From assembly GCA_016214895.1 (NCBI GenBank), contig JACRMR010000002.1, forward strand, positions 64,001 through 128,000: a stretch of 64,000 nucleotides of DNA. Direction: 5' to 3'. The position numbers and the translations under genes were made by a program. Origin of the DNA: a candidate division KSB1 bacterium (GTDB taxonomy: Bacteria; Electryoneota; RPQS01). The notes below the pieces were generated by a model. The model saw only the letters and a program-made list of their open reading frames with translations, did no database searches and was not told the DNA's origin. Numbering within the stretch: the first letter of the stretch is position 1; every line of letters begins with the position of its first letter. Shown here piece after piece: positions 25,248-35,270 of this stretch.

Positions 25248-25308
25248 ATTGCAGTTGAGTGCTGATTCCGGCGGGGTGGGGGCACCAAGCTCGGCAGAAA
25301 TTAGAAGA
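25179..25308. repeat. Composite dispersed repeat forming the 3' end of mtgA
   Basis: GACAGAAATCAGAAATGAGG-type tract within the mtgA frame, then, past the stop, TGCTGATTCCGGCGGGG and AAGCTCGGCAG. It shows the repeat family extending a coding sequence. Confidence 0.55.
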
Positions 25309-25330
25309 CCCGGTCGATCGACCGGGCCTT
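25309..25330. terminator. Possible terminator between mtgA and the GH57 gene
   Basis: CCCGGTCGATCGACCGGG is a perfect palindrome followed by GCCTTT. The T-run is short; the location between convergent genes supports a terminator role. Confidence 0.5.
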
Positions 25331-25362
25331 TACGCATCTTGGCAACGCGGGTTCGGTGAACC

Positions 25363-28300
25363 TCAGTAGCGCGCGCGAACGGTGTAGAAACCCATCGGCG
25401 CGGGAGTTGGTTCCGTGAATTCGGTTGCCGCGGAGCTGCCGATTTGCACCGGCGTTGACGTCAGATCGGTGGAGCGGTAGATCGAGTAATCGCCGGCACC
25501 AAAGGCCGGGGACCAGCGAAGCGTGATGGCGCCGCCAAGGGCGGATATCGTGAGCGAATCCGGCAGCAGGTTGATGACAGCCCATTCGCCGGACTCCACA
25601 TTGCCATTAGGAAGAACCGCCGCCGGGGCCTGTCCGGTGAGCGCACCGCCGTCGGGGGAATTGTAACTTACCGCGGCGACGTGAATCCGCGGGGGCAAGG
25701 CTCCAAGTTCACTGCTGACATTGATCGTGCATTCGAGCACGGCCCCCGCCGCGCTGCCCACGCTGCCGGTGGCGTCAAACCAGCCGCGCCAACCGTTGCT
25801 TGATTCCTCGGCGAGATAGGCGGCCCAATCGGCGACCTGTCCGGCTTTCGCCCACGGCGCCGCGCGGAGTGAACCCGGAGTTTGCGCGAAGAGCAAGAAG
25901 CGGTCGGAACCCGTGCCCAGCGCGCGCTCGGTGGCGAGATAGAGATCGTTGCCGTCGAAATCTGCCCAGAGCGTGACGGCGCCATTCGTCGCCACCTGAA
26001 CCGCGCTCGAATCCAGCGCTCCGTCGAGCGCAAATCCTGAGGAGCCGGCGGTCACGGAAATGCGCCAGTCCTGCCCGCCGTTGTTGTCCCACAGCGGTGC
26101 CGCCGTGCGGAACACAAAATCCACGGACGTCGCCGAGAGTGGAATAACATAAGTGTAAGTCCAGCGCGCCAGCGAACTATCGTACGACATCGCGGGATCC
26201 GGCGTCACGACTTGCTGCCAGCCGGAGTGTCCGACATGAATGTACACGGGGTCGGTCGCGGGCGGAAGCGGACTCGCGGCCAGATCGTAGAGAATCGTGA
26301 CCGGATCGCCGCCGACTGGACTCTGCGGTGACCAACTCACGCGATCACCCGGCGTCGAGCCACCACTGCCCGTGCCGACGTACGTGTGGTAAATGTCCGA
26401 GCGGGCGATGTTCCCCAGCGAATCCAGCGCTTCGACATAGTAATCCACCAAGACATCGCCGGAGTCGGTGACTTCGCCGTCGGTGAGGTGGTAATAATAC
26501 TCTTCGGCGATGTAGGTCGGCAGGACGTCAAAGTAAACCCCAGCTTCATTGTACACATTGCCGGCGGGAAAAACGCGACGGGTCATCGCGCGCGAACGCC
26601 ACGAGGTCACCTCGCCGCCTCCGGCGAAGGTCTCGTTCTGTGCCGATGCCAGCGGGTTGTCACCATTCAAATCCAGGCGGTAGTTCAGCGTCACGGTTTC
26701 GACGCCGGAGACATCGTGGATAAATGTCCAGACCCAGAAATCGCGGGCCTGCGGACGTTGCTGGTATCCGTAGAGCGGGCCGAAACCGACGCCGCCGGGA
26801 TTGTGCGGAAGCTGCTGCAAGGCCCAGATCGTCGGCGGTATGGGATCGCCACCCTGAGCCAGCACGGCATCGGCGTGCGAGACGGCCGCATTGCAGGCCA
26901 CCGTGGCCTTGACTTCCATGTCGAGCGCATTGCCGTAATACATGAAGCCGGAATTCAACGATCCGAGCAGGAAATGCCAGGCCAATTCGGCGTCGTCCGC
27001 GGGATTCACCGACGGATCCTGCACCGCACCGAGGGTTACGCCCCCTGCGAGGGCCTCGGCGGTGACCACACGATTAGTGGCGGCGGTGATGATCGCCCAA
27101 TTGCGAATATCCAGCGCCCAGCCGCCCGCGATGTCGAACTGCCCGGAGGAATTGTACGGCGGCCAGTTCCAGTTGATGAAATCGGGATCACCAAAATCGC
27201 CGTCCGCATTGATCCACGCGCCGTCTTCAACATGCACCAGATCGCTCCCGGCGAGCGGGTGATCGGCGAGAAATTCGGGAACGGTGGTGGGCTCATAGCC
27301 CGCGCTCACGGCCTGACTGGTCAATGACGGCACGCTCTCCATATAATAGGAGTAACCGCCGCCGAACGCATTGTCGCCGTCATGTCCCAGAGTCACGAGC
27401 ATCGGGTGCGCGGGGTCATTCTGCGAGGCGATTGCATTGATATCGCCGACACCATAGGACTGATAACCGTCCATCCAGCTCATCGCCATGGCGACGGGTA
27501 CGACAATCACTTGCGCCGCCACTCCGGTGGCGGGGTTGATATGCTGTGCGCGATGCGGCTGGAACCCAAAGGGCACCGCATCCGTGGGCGTGCAGCCGCG
27601 ACTGATCGTCAATGAAAACCAATTCGACGACGCCGGATTGACCTGATCGGCAGGATTGGGTGGATTGCAATTCTCGCCGCCGGTCCCGTACACCATCGGG
27701 AAATTGGAACACGCTCGCGACAGGTGGTTGGATGGGACAAAGCACCAGCTGAGCCCGCACTCCGCGAGCACAGGAATGATCCGCTCACTGAAGGCCAGTT
27801 CCGGCGGGAAGAAGCCCGTGGATGGCGCCGGTGTCGAGCCCCATACGAACGGGTAGAGATACTGGTAGATCTGAATCTCTTTCTTCAGTACTTCGCGGTC
27901 AACGAGCGGAGCCAGCGCATGATGATACGGAATCACGGTCAACTCGAGACGCGACCGGCCGCCGCTGGTCTGCCAATCGCGCGCCTGATCGAAGGAACTG
28001 CTCCAGCCCGGGCTGTAGCCGAGCTGATTGGCCGAACCGAGGCTTGCGACGTTTCGAATGAGGCCGCCGGAATAGGTGACCTGCGCCCCGGCATCAACGC
28101 CTGACATCGTCGCAATCGAAGCAGCCGGCCGACTCTGGTAAGCGGCCACGCGGTCGGCGACTGAGAAGATCTCCGTAAGATCATTCTGGGGATGCGAGGC
28201 TCCTGCATTGCGATGCTGAATCGACTCCCAGGCGGTCTCATAGCCGGCATATAGCTGGGACGGAGCCGGCCAATAGACCGGCTGTTCGAGGTGCCAGAGG

Positions 28301-28371
28301 TAAGTCGTATGCACCGGCGCCGCCATAGCGCAAGCCATACCGAAGAGCAAAACGGATAGTATGATCTTCAT
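25363..28371 (-). CDS. Secreted glycoside hydrolase, family 57-like, with starch-binding module
   Basis: 1002 residues with a signal peptide (MKIILSVLLFGMACAMAAP). The N-terminal 500 residues resemble GH57: the opening YLWHLEQPVYWP corresponds to the HxHQP-type first motif, and FFPPELAFSERIIPVLAECGLSWCFVPSNH (key: PPELAFSE, LAECGLSW) to the third, with a candidate nucleophile Glu. Family members cleave or rearrange alpha-glucans. A central region near residues 690-790 (VSWSPQSPVGGDPVTILYD... WQQVVTPDPAMSYD) resembles CBM25-type starch-binding modules, and the C-terminus is fibronectin-like (LRWSPAFGAGDYSIYRS). No T9SS sorting domain is evident, which is odd beside the two cargo proteins. Confidence 0.75.
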   Translation of the reverse strand: MKIILSVLLFGMACAMAAPVHTTYLWHLEQPVYWPAPSQLYAGYETAWESIQHRNAGASHPQNDLTEIFSVADRVAAYQSRPAASIATMSGVDAGAQVTYSGGLIRNVASLGSANQLGYSPGWSSSFDQARDWQTSGGRSRLELTVIPYHHALAPLVDREVLKKEIQIYQYLYPFVWGSTPAPSTGFFPPELAFSERIIPVLAECGLSWCFVPSNHLSRACSNFPMVYGTGGENCNPPNPADQVNPASSNWFSLTISRGCTPTDAVPFGFQPHRAQHINPATGVAAQVIVVPVAMAMSWMDGYQSYGVGDINAIASQNDPAHPMLVTLGHDGDNAFGGGYSYYMESVPSLTSQAVSAGYEPTTVPEFLADHPLAGSDLVHVEDGAWINADGDFGDPDFINWNWPPYNSSGQFDIAGGWALDIRNWAIITAATNRVVTAEALAGGVTLGAVQDPSVNPADDAELAWHFLLGSLNSGFMYYGNALDMEVKATVACNAAVSHADAVLAQGGDPIPPTIWALQQLPHNPGGVGFGPLYGYQQRPQARDFWVWTFIHDVSGVETVTLNYRLDLNGDNPLASAQNETFAGGGEVTSWRSRAMTRRVFPAGNVYNEAGVYFDVLPTYIAEEYYYHLTDGEVTDSGDVLVDYYVEALDSLGNIARSDIYHTYVGTGSGGSTPGDRVSWSPQSPVGGDPVTILYDLAASPLPPATDPVYIHVGHSGWQQVVTPDPAMSYDSSLARWTYTYVIPLSATSVDFVFRTAAPLWDNNGGQDWRISVTAGSSGFALDGALDSSAVQVATNGAVTLWADFDGNDLYLATERALGTGSDRFLLFAQTPGSLRAAPWAKAGQVADWAAYLAEESSNGWRGWFDATGSVGSAAGAVLECTINVSSELGALPPRIHVAAVSYNSPDGGALTGQAPAAVLPNGNVESGEWAVINLLPDSLTISALGGAITLRWSPAFGAGDYSIYRSTDLTSTPVQIGSSAATEFTEPTPAPMGFYTVRARY

Positions 28372-28407
28372 CGATTCAAGTGAGGCATGAGGGGGTATCC
28401 ACTGTAC

Positions 28408-28436
28408 AATTTAGTCAATTGGTCGCGGATACGCAA
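28408..28436 (-). promoter_or_regulatory. Promoter of the GH57-like gene
   Basis: On the minus strand TTGCGT (28436-28431) and TAAATT (28413-28408) with a 17-base spacer, 37 bases upstream of the start codon. Confidence 0.6.
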
Positions 28437-28605
28437 TGCCGAAGTGAACCGGACCCCCGCGGGGACCGTCAACGAGGTTGGCCTCCAAAATGGCGATGAA
28501 CGGCATTCCCGAGGCTGCCGCCACTGGACCTACGGAGGGTACTAAATGGCTGATATTCGACATGTTATAGTTTATCGCAAATGGTAAGGTGAACAGATAT
28601 TCGGC

Positions 28606-28635
28606 TTGACATTGTGACATGATTTACGATAAATT
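28606..28635 (+). promoter_or_regulatory. Promoter of the giant protease gene
   Basis: TTGACA (28606-28611) and TAAATT (28630-28635) with an 18-base spacer, 91 bases upstream of the ATG. Confidence 0.6.
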
Positions 28636-28726
28636 AGGTTCGACGCTCTACTTATCTCTGACTCATGTCTCGTTGCGCCCGCTCGTTCCGGCGCGATGAC
28701 ACTGTGATGCTCTCCTACCCGCTCCG

Positions 28727-31700
28727 ATGACTATACTTCCGCGACATTTTGTCCTGCTTTTTGTGACCGCAATTATCACGTGCTTTTGCGGCCTTGGCGC
28801 CGTCACGTATGCGGCTGAGTTCTCGCCGGAGTTGGACTCTCAACTCTCCTCGCGTGGCGCTGATGACTGGGTCAGCGCCATTGTCGTATTGGAAAGCCCA
28901 CTCGACATCCGCGCGCTGGACGAGCGACTGCATGCGGAGCAGGCGCCATTAGCCAAGCGGCATCGGGAGGTCCTGGAGGCCCTGCGGTACAACGCGGCGA
29001 CCACGCAACCGGCGTTCCTGCGCGAACTCGAGGCGGCCAAGTCCACGGGCGATGTGATCGGTTTCACGACGTACTGGATCGAAAACCTGATCGTAGTCCG
29101 AGCGCGTCCGGCTTTCCTGAATGCATGGCGCGGCCGCGCGGACATTCGCTTCGCAACGGAGAACTTTATCCCCGAGTTGATCGAGGATGAGGTCATCTCG
29201 AGCGGGAGATCCCGGCGCGCGCGGCGCGAAACCCTCGACAGCAACGAAACCACGAGCGGGCTGGACGCGATCGGCGCGACGCGGGTCTTCAGCGAGTTGG
29301 GAATCAGCGGCGAGGGTGTACTGGTGGCCACCGTTGATGGCGGAGTGGATGTCACCCATCCGGCCCTGAATTCCCGATGGCGCGGCTGGAGTGCGCCGTT
29401 GAATGAGTGCTGGTTCGATGCCCTGGGCGCGAGTCCCAACATTCCCGCCGATGTGCAGGGGCACGGCACCCATGTCATGGGTACCCTGTGCGGACGGGAG
29501 TTCCTCGCGGGCGATACGCTGACGGTCGGTGTCGCGCCCAATGCGCAGTGGATCGCCACCAACGCGGTGGGTCAGACCGGAGGCGAGGAATTGGATAATG
29601 ACATCCTGGCGGCGTTTCAATGGCTGGCCGATCCCGACGGTAATTCGCTGACAACGGCCGACGTTCCCGACGTGATCCAGAATTCCTGGGGCGTGAACGG
29701 TGCGCTGGGATATTCACAGTGTTTCGACTTCTGGAACAGCGCGATCCTGAATTGCGAGGCCGCCGGACCCGTCGTCGTCTTCAGTGCGGGGAATGACGGG
29801 ACCTCGGGTTTACGCAGCCCGGCTACTTATGAAATCAGCGAAACCCAAATGTTCGCGGTGGGCGCCGTGGATGTTGAGCATTACCCCGCGCCGTATCCAC
29901 TGGCCAGCTTCTCCAGTCAGGGACCGACGCCGTGCCAGCCGAATCCGGGCGCGATCAAGCCGGAAATCGTCGCTCCGGGTGTCAACGTGTATTCGTCCGA
30001 TCTGTTCGGACAGTACCAGCAGCGCAGCGGGACCTCGATGGCCGGACCCCATGTGGCGGGAACCATCGCGTTGATGCGCGAGGCCTGCCCCGAATGCGAC
30101 CATACGACGCTCAAACAGCTCTTGATGAATACCGCGCTGGATGACGGATACGGCGCGATGGGTCCGGACAACCAGTTCGGGGCCGGATTTCTCGATGCGT
30201 ATGCCGCGGTCGTCGCGACGCTCGGATACGGTCGTGTTCAGGGATATGTGCGGACCGCGTTCGGACAGCCGATCGCCGGCGCGCTGGTAAGAAACCCCGC
30301 CGGGACGGAGAATTCTTATAGCCAAACGGCCGGCGACTATAGCATCGCGTTGCCGCCGGGAGACTACGCGCTGGAGTTCTCGCACTTCGGTTTTGAAACG
30401 CTAACCGGCCCGTCGGTCAACGTGGTCAGTGGCTTAACCACGGATCTGGACGTCACGCTGGTTGGGCTGCCGACGTTTCTTGTGTTCGGAACCGTCACTT
30501 GCTACGAGTACCCGGCCGCGGGCGCCATCGTGGAAGTGATGAATCAGGCGGCGGTCCGCGACACGACCGATTCGCTCGGTCAGTATCAATTGCAACTGCC
30601 CGCCGGAGTGTACGACTTTCGGGCGTGGGCGGCGGGGTGCGACACCATGCTGCTCGCCAATGTGCCGCTCGGCGGCGGAAGTCTGCCGCTGGATTTTCCG
30701 CTGCAACACGATCCGCAATACAGCTGCTCGGCAGCGGACACCGCCGGATACTCGGTATGTGAAGACGGCGACTTTGGCGGTCCGATTTTCAGCTGGCTGG
30801 AAATTTCGCCGATGGCCGGCGGCCCGGGGACGCCGACCGGACTGGTCGGCGATGACCAGGCCTTCGGATTTGCGCTGCCGTTTACCTTCCGCATCTACGG
30901 ACAGGATTTCGAGACGGTTTACATTTCGACCAACGGAATCCTCAGCTTTGATTCCTCCTCGATTCTGCACAACAACCGGCCGTTGCCGGTGGCCGACCTC
31001 GGCCATGCCTGCGTGGTCTATTGGGATGATTTCTACCCGTTGAGCGGGGGCGGCGATATCAGCTACTACTATTTCTCCGCCGCGAACGCCTTCATCGTCG
31101 AGTGGTACAATCTCGAACACTTCCCGGGCGGACCGCCTCGCGAGACGTTTCAGGTGTGGCTCTATAACGTTGCCACGAATCCGGGACCGAATGGCGACAG
31201 TCAAGTCCGCTACCAGTATGCGACCGTCGATGCGGCCAGCTCAACGACAATCGGGCTGCAGAACGGCACGACCCTCGCGAATCAATACTCGCACCTGGGT
31301 GAGCTGCAGGTGAATGCTCAGGGCGTGCGGAGTGGACGTGTGCTGACGTTCGGCGGATTCCAGCCGATCGGCGGTACCATTCAAGGTATCGTGCAAGATT
31401 GCTTCGGTGCGGCTGCGGACTCCGCCATCGTCGTCTTTCCGGGTTCGAGCTTCGGCCCCGTGACCTGCGACGCATTCGGATTCTATTCGATCGGATTGTC
31501 ACCCGATATCTATCAGGTACGCGCCCTGAAGCCGCCGTGCTCCAGTGCCTTGGTCAGTGATGTCCCGGTCAACTCCGCGCAAACGGTCACCGTGAACCTG
31601 ATCTTGAATCCGCCACCGGTGATTCAGGGGATGGTGACGGACTGTCAGGGCGGACCGGCCGCGTTTGCCAGCGTCACATTGCCGGGAACGGAATACCCGG

Positions 31701-34700
31701 TCGCGATCACGGATACACTCGGCTTCTATTCATTTTCGGTGGCCACGGGTGTGTACGTCGTCCGGGCCGACAACGCCTTCTGCTCGTTTGCCCTATCGGA
31801 CACGACCGTGCTCGATGACGGCCAAACGACGACGATCAACCTCAGCTTGGAGGCGCCACCGCGGATTCAGGGACAGGTCTGGCATTGTGCGGGAGGTCCG
31901 GCGGTCAGCGCCGTCGTGTCACTGCCCGGATTCGGCTACATGGATGTGGCAACCGACAGCAGTGGTGCCTATGCATTCACCGTCGCAAACGGTTCCTATC
32001 TGGTCCGCGCCGACAACCCCATTTGTTCACCGACGCAATCCGCGGATTTCTCGATTCAGGATCGCGACACGATAACCATCGACCTGACGTTGGCGCCGCC
32101 GCCGGCGCTGGCGGGCACGGTCACGGATTGCTTCGGAATGCCCGCCGCCTATGCCACGGTCACGTTTCCGGGCAGCGAGTTCTTCGGGGTCATCGCCGAT
32201 AGTCTCGGACAATGGCAGGTCGAAGTGCTGCCGGACACGTATCGCGTGAAGGCGGACAACGACGCGTGCTCGTCCGTCCTGTCCGGTGATGTCGTCGCCG
32301 TTGACGGAGACACTGCGGTCGTCAATCTCATCTTGAGACCGCCTCCGGCCATTGCCGGTTTTGTCAACGATTGCCGAGGCGGACCGGCTACCGGCTGCTC
32401 CGTCGCGATTTCCGGTACGCTGGCATCGTCCGCGTCCACCGACGCTAACGGATACTTCTTCCTGCCGGTGACGGACGATACGTTCACCATTGCGGCGGAC
32501 AACGCCTGGTGCTCAGTCTCGCAGCTCGAAGGCGTGATCGCGTTCGACAATGACACGACACTCGTGGGCATTACGCTGCGCAACCCGGCGGGGATCGGCG
32601 GTGCGATTCTCGATTGCGCGGGTGGTCCTGCCGCGAACGCGGCCGTCGAAATCGTCGCGGATTCGACGGTTTACGCCCTGACCGATAGCGCCGGCCTGTT
32701 CTACGCTGCGCTCTATCCGGGACGTTATGTGGTGACGGCAGACAACGCCGTGTGTTCAAGAATCACTTCGGATACCCTCCTGCTGCAAGACGGTGATTCG
32801 CTTCGCGTAGATCTCACGCTCGCTCCGCCGCCGAGAATCCAGGGGACGATTAGTCTCTGCACCGGCGGACCGGCGGCAAACGCAACGGTGAGTCTGATGG
32901 ACACCAGCTTGCCCGTCATCATGACCAATGTGGCTGGCTTCTATTTCTTCGAAGTACTTCCGGATTCCTACGCGGTCGTCGCGGAGAACACTACGTGCTC
33001 GGCGGTCGAAGCCGCGGCCGTGTATGTTGCCGACGGAAGCACGACCACCGTGGACCTCGTCCTCGAACCGGCCGCGACGATCGACGGCTATGTGCTGGGC
33101 TGCGACGGCCTGCCCGCGGATGGTGCGAACGTCGATTTGAATACCAGTCCACCGCGAAACCTGCTGACTGACTACGCCGGATATTTCAGTTTCGCGCAAA
33201 TTCCCGCGGGAAATTACCGGGTGTTCGCGCAGATGGCGGGCTGTCGGCCGGATTCCGTCGCGGGTCTATTGGTAAGTCCCGGACAGACATTGAGCACGCA
33301 GATTACGCTGGTCGTGGATTCCGGATATCAGTGCTACACTCCCGGCCTGCCCGGTTACGAGGTCTGCGAAGATGTCGATCCCGAGGGGCCGGTATTTAAC
33401 TGGCGCGCGATTACCCCGGCCGAAGGCGGCGCGGGAACGCTTGTGGCCGGACTCACCGACGACAACTACGCGGGGCCAATCCCGCTCCCCTTTGCATTCA
33501 AGCTCTATGGCACAAGTCATACGCAATGCTATGTCGGATCAAACGGCGTCGTGTCGTTTGGCAGCGGAGTGAGCTTCGCTTATGATAATTGCCTGCCCCA
33601 GCCCGCGCTCGCGGCGGGTCTCTATGCCTGTTGGGACGATCTCGATCCGACGGTGGGCAGCCCGCAGGTTGCCACCCGGTACGATGCGACGGAACATGTC
33701 TTTGTCATCGAATACTATCGGGTCTCGCGTTGCTGCGACAGCACGGCGCCCCGGACGTTCGAAATCGTACTGTTTGACGAGGCGGTCTATCCGACGGCGA
33801 CTGGCGATAACGACATATTGTTCCAATACAATTCGCCGCTGAGTTTCCCGGAGTCGATTACGGCGGGCATTCAGAACGCCGGAGGAGCGCAGTCGTTTAC
33901 GCACCTGTGCACGGGTGTGCCCGGGTCGCGCGCCGCCGGAATCGCGCCCGGCCGGGCCATCCGGTTTTCCACCGGCCCCGGGTTTGCGGATGTGGATATT
34001 TCAGTCAGCCCGCTCGACATCTCGCAGGCCGTGCCGCTCGGCGGAGCCGCGAATCAAGTCGTGCAAGTCTGTAATCTCGGTTCGGCAACGCCGCTGACCT
34101 GGACGCTGAACTTCTATCAGCACGAGCCGCCGGTCGTGCTGACGATTCCCGTGCACGAGCCGATTCGCGAGGCCGAGCGCGGGTCGCGGACGATCGACAA
34201 TCAGGGCGGACCGGACGGCGGTGGCTATTCGTGGAAAGACTCTAATGAGCCGGACGGACCGGTCTATCACTGGGTCGAATTGCGCAACCGGGGCGTGAAC
34301 ACCGGACTGCACGACAACAACGCCTACGTGTCCGTGCCGCTCCCATGGCCCTTCCCGCTCTACAACGATGTCTTCACGACTGCGTACATCTCCACGAACG
34401 GAAACGTGCACTTCGCGAATGCATCGACGGAGGCGTTGAATCGCCCGCTGCCGACAGCGGCAAGCCCGAACGCGCTGCTGGCGGTATTCTGGGACGATCT
34501 CTCGGACTCGACGTTCGGTCGGATCTGGTATCTGAATGATTCGTTGAACAACCGCTTCATTGTCGAGTGGGATTCCATCGGCCGGGACCGGCAGGCCGGC
34601 GCGTACACCTTTGAGTGCATGCTCTACCGGAACGGGCAAATCGTGTATCAATACAAGTCGCTGGCTGGTTCCGTGACTTCCGCGTCGATCGGTATCGAAG

Positions 34701-35194
34701 ACCGGTTCGGAACCACCGGGACACAGATTGCTCACAACCAGGCCTACGTGACGGCGAATCTGGCCATTCGTCTGGCAACGTTCGCGCAGTGGTTGCGCAT
34801 CCCCGGTTCGAACAGCGGAACACTGCAACCGGGGCAGTGCGTCGATGTTGCACTGGATTTCCGCGCGGGGACGCTGCCTGCGAACGTGTACACCGGCGAG
34901 GCCGTGGTCGAAAGCAATGATCCGGATGAAAATCCCATCGTGATTCCGATCGAGTTTGCGGTTGGCGCGCTGCCCGTACCGGACCGACTGACTATTTCAC
35001 GCGAAGCAGCGACCGGCCAGATCAGCTTGCGCTGGCAATCAACGACCGCTCCTTACTACCGCGTGTTTTCAGCGGCAATGCCGGATGGGCCGTTTGACAC
35101 GATTGAGGGAACCACGACTTCTACGACCATGACGTTGCCGGATCCGGGAGCCGCAATTCGCTTCTACATTGTCGTCTCGCGGGATCAGCCGTAG
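28727..35194 (+). CDS. Giant secreted subtilisin-like (S8) protease with eight Cys-paired repeat domains
   Basis: 2155 residues. A signal peptide (about 1-29) and a propeptide-like segment precede an S8 domain with Asp204 (TVDGGVDV), His246 (GHGTHV) and Ser437 (SGTSMAGPH), so the catalytic triad is complete. Residues about 500-665 hold two carboxypeptidase-regulatory-like domains. Residues 885-1529 are eight consecutive repeats of about 80 residues, each with a Cys in a DCxGGPA-type start and a second in a ADNxxCS-type turn. Three larger beta-sandwich modules (about 680-880, 1535-1750, 1840-2030) share VYISTNGILSF-like and WDD motifs. A fibronectin-like end closes the chain. No T9SS sorting domain is obvious. 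Likely an extracellular or surface protease on a long stalk. Confidence 0.85.
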   Translation: MTILPRHFVLLFVTAIITCFCGLGAVTYAAEFSPELDSQLSSRGADDWVSAIVVLESPLDIRALDERLHAEQAPLAKRHREVLEALRYNAATTQPAFLRELEAAKSTGDVIGFTTYWIENLIVVRARPAFLNAWRGRADIRFATENFIPELIEDEVISSGRSRRARRETLDSNETTSGLDAIGATRVFSELGISGEGVLVATVDGGVDVTHPALNSRWRGWSAPLNECWFDALGASPNIPADVQGHGTHVMGTLCGREFLAGDTLTVGVAPNAQWIATNAVGQTGGEELDNDILAAFQWLADPDGNSLTTADVPDVIQNSWGVNGALGYSQCFDFWNSAILNCEAAGPVVVFSAGNDGTSGLRSPATYEISETQMFAVGAVDVEHYPAPYPLASFSSQGPTPCQPNPGAIKPEIVAPGVNVYSSDLFGQYQQRSGTSMAGPHVAGTIALMREACPECDHTTLKQLLMNTALDDGYGAMGPDNQFGAGFLDAYAAVVATLGYGRVQGYVRTAFGQPIAGALVRNPAGTENSYSQTAGDYSIALPPGDYALEFSHFGFETLTGPSVNVVSGLTTDLDVTLVGLPTFLVFGTVTCYEYPAAGAIVEVMNQAAVRDTTDSLGQYQLQLPAGVYDFRAWAAGCDTMLLANVPLGGGSLPLDFPLQHDPQYSCSAADTAGYSVCEDGDFGGPIFSWLEISPMAGGPGTPTGLVGDDQAFGFALPFTFRIYGQDFETVYISTNGILSFDSSSILHNNRPLPVADLGHACVVYWDDFYPLSGGGDISYYYFSAANAFIVEWYNLEHFPGGPPRETFQVWLYNVATNPGPNGDSQVRYQYATVDAASSTTIGLQNGTTLANQYSHLGELQVNAQGVRSGRVLTFGGFQPIGGTIQGIVQDCFGAAADSAIVVFPGSSFGPVTCDAFGFYSIGLSPDIYQVRALKPPCSSALVSDVPVNSAQTVTVNLILNPPPVIQGMVTDCQGGPAAFASVTLPGTEYPVAITDTLGFYSFSVATGVYVVRADNAFCSFALSDTTVLDDGQTTTINLSLEAPPRIQGQVWHCAGGPAVSAVVSLPGFGYMDVATDSSGAYAFTVANGSYLVRADNPICSPTQSADFSIQDRDTITIDLTLAPPPALAGTVTDCFGMPAAYATVTFPGSEFFGVIADSLGQWQVEVLPDTYRVKADNDACSSVLSGDVVAVDGDTAVVNLILRPPPAIAGFVNDCRGGPATGCSVAISGTLASSASTDANGYFFLPVTDDTFTIAADNAWCSVSQLEGVIAFDNDTTLVGITLRNPAGIGGAILDCAGGPAANAAVEIVADSTVYALTDSAGLFYAALYPGRYVVTADNAVCSRITSDTLLLQDGDSLRVDLTLAPPPRIQGTISLCTGGPAANATVSLMDTSLPVIMTNVAGFYFFEVLPDSYAVVAENTTCSAVEAAAVYVADGSTTTVDLVLEPAATIDGYVLGCDGLPADGANVDLNTSPPRNLLTDYAGYFSFAQIPAGNYRVFAQMAGCRPDSVAGLLVSPGQTLSTQITLVVDSGYQCYTPGLPGYEVCEDVDPEGPVFNWRAITPAEGGAGTLVAGLTDDNYAGPIPLPFAFKLYGTSHTQCYVGSNGVVSFGSGVSFAYDNCLPQPALAAGLYACWDDLDPTVGSPQVATRYDATEHVFVIEYYRVSRCCDSTAPRTFEIVLFDEAVYPTATGDNDILFQYNSPLSFPESITAGIQNAGGAQSFTHLCTGVPGSRAAGIAPGRAIRFSTGPGFADVDISVSPLDISQAVPLGGAANQVVQVCNLGSATPLTWTLNFYQHEPPVVLTIPVHEPIREAERGSRTIDNQGGPDGGGYSWKDSNEPDGPVYHWVELRNRGVNTGLHDNNAYVSVPLPWPFPLYNDVFTTAYISTNGNVHFANASTEALNRPLPTAASPNALLAVFWDDLSDSTFGRIWYLNDSLNNRFIVEWDSIGRDRQAGAYTFECMLYRNGQIVYQYKSLAGSVTSASIGIEDRFGTTGTQIAHNQAYVTANLAIRLATFAQWLRIPGSNSGTLQPGQCVDVALDFRAGTLPANVYTGEAVVESNDPDENPIVIPIEFAVGALPVPDRLTISREAATGQISLRWQSTTAPYYRVFSAAMPDGPFDTIEGTTTSTTMTLPDPGAAIRFYIVVSRDQP
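31379..33315 (+). repeat. Eight tandem 240-base repeats inside the protease gene
   Basis: Each unit encodes about 80 residues starting IQGxVxDCxGGPA and containing ADNxxCS. Divergence between units is high, indicating old duplications. The pattern is regular across all eight, with Cys pairs conserved and no unit missing one. Confidence 0.85.
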
Positions 35195-35216
35195 AATTCG
35201 CTACTATTTGAGAGGA

Positions 35217-35247
35217 ACAAAGGCCGCAGCGTCGCTGCGGCCTTTGT
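35217..35247. terminator. Bidirectional terminator between the protease gene and the aromatic operon
   Basis: A perfect 14-base stem (ACAAAGGCCGCAGC and complement) with a three-base loop, followed by CTT. The A/T ends of the stem give U-rich tails in both directions. Confidence 0.85.
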
Positions 35248-35270
35248 CTTATCGTCACCCACGATCTGAG

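Larger units (their letters stand above)
28372..28726. other. Divergent intergenic region between two giant secreted genes, 355 bases
   Basis: AT-rich compared with flanks. It carries one promoter in each direction (28408-28436 minus, 28606-28635 plus). No small gene is supported between them. Confidence 0.6.

Noticed and set aside
26386-27327. Plus-strand frame of 313 codons
   Set aside because: Antisense to the GH57-like gene, without ribosome binding site or recognisable domain.
31379-33315. Tandem repeats as CRISPR-like array
   Set aside because: Units are 240 bases, coding, and divergent; they are protein domains.
34001-34828. Minus-strand frame of 275 codons
   Set aside because: Antisense to the giant protease; Arg/Val-rich shadow sequence.
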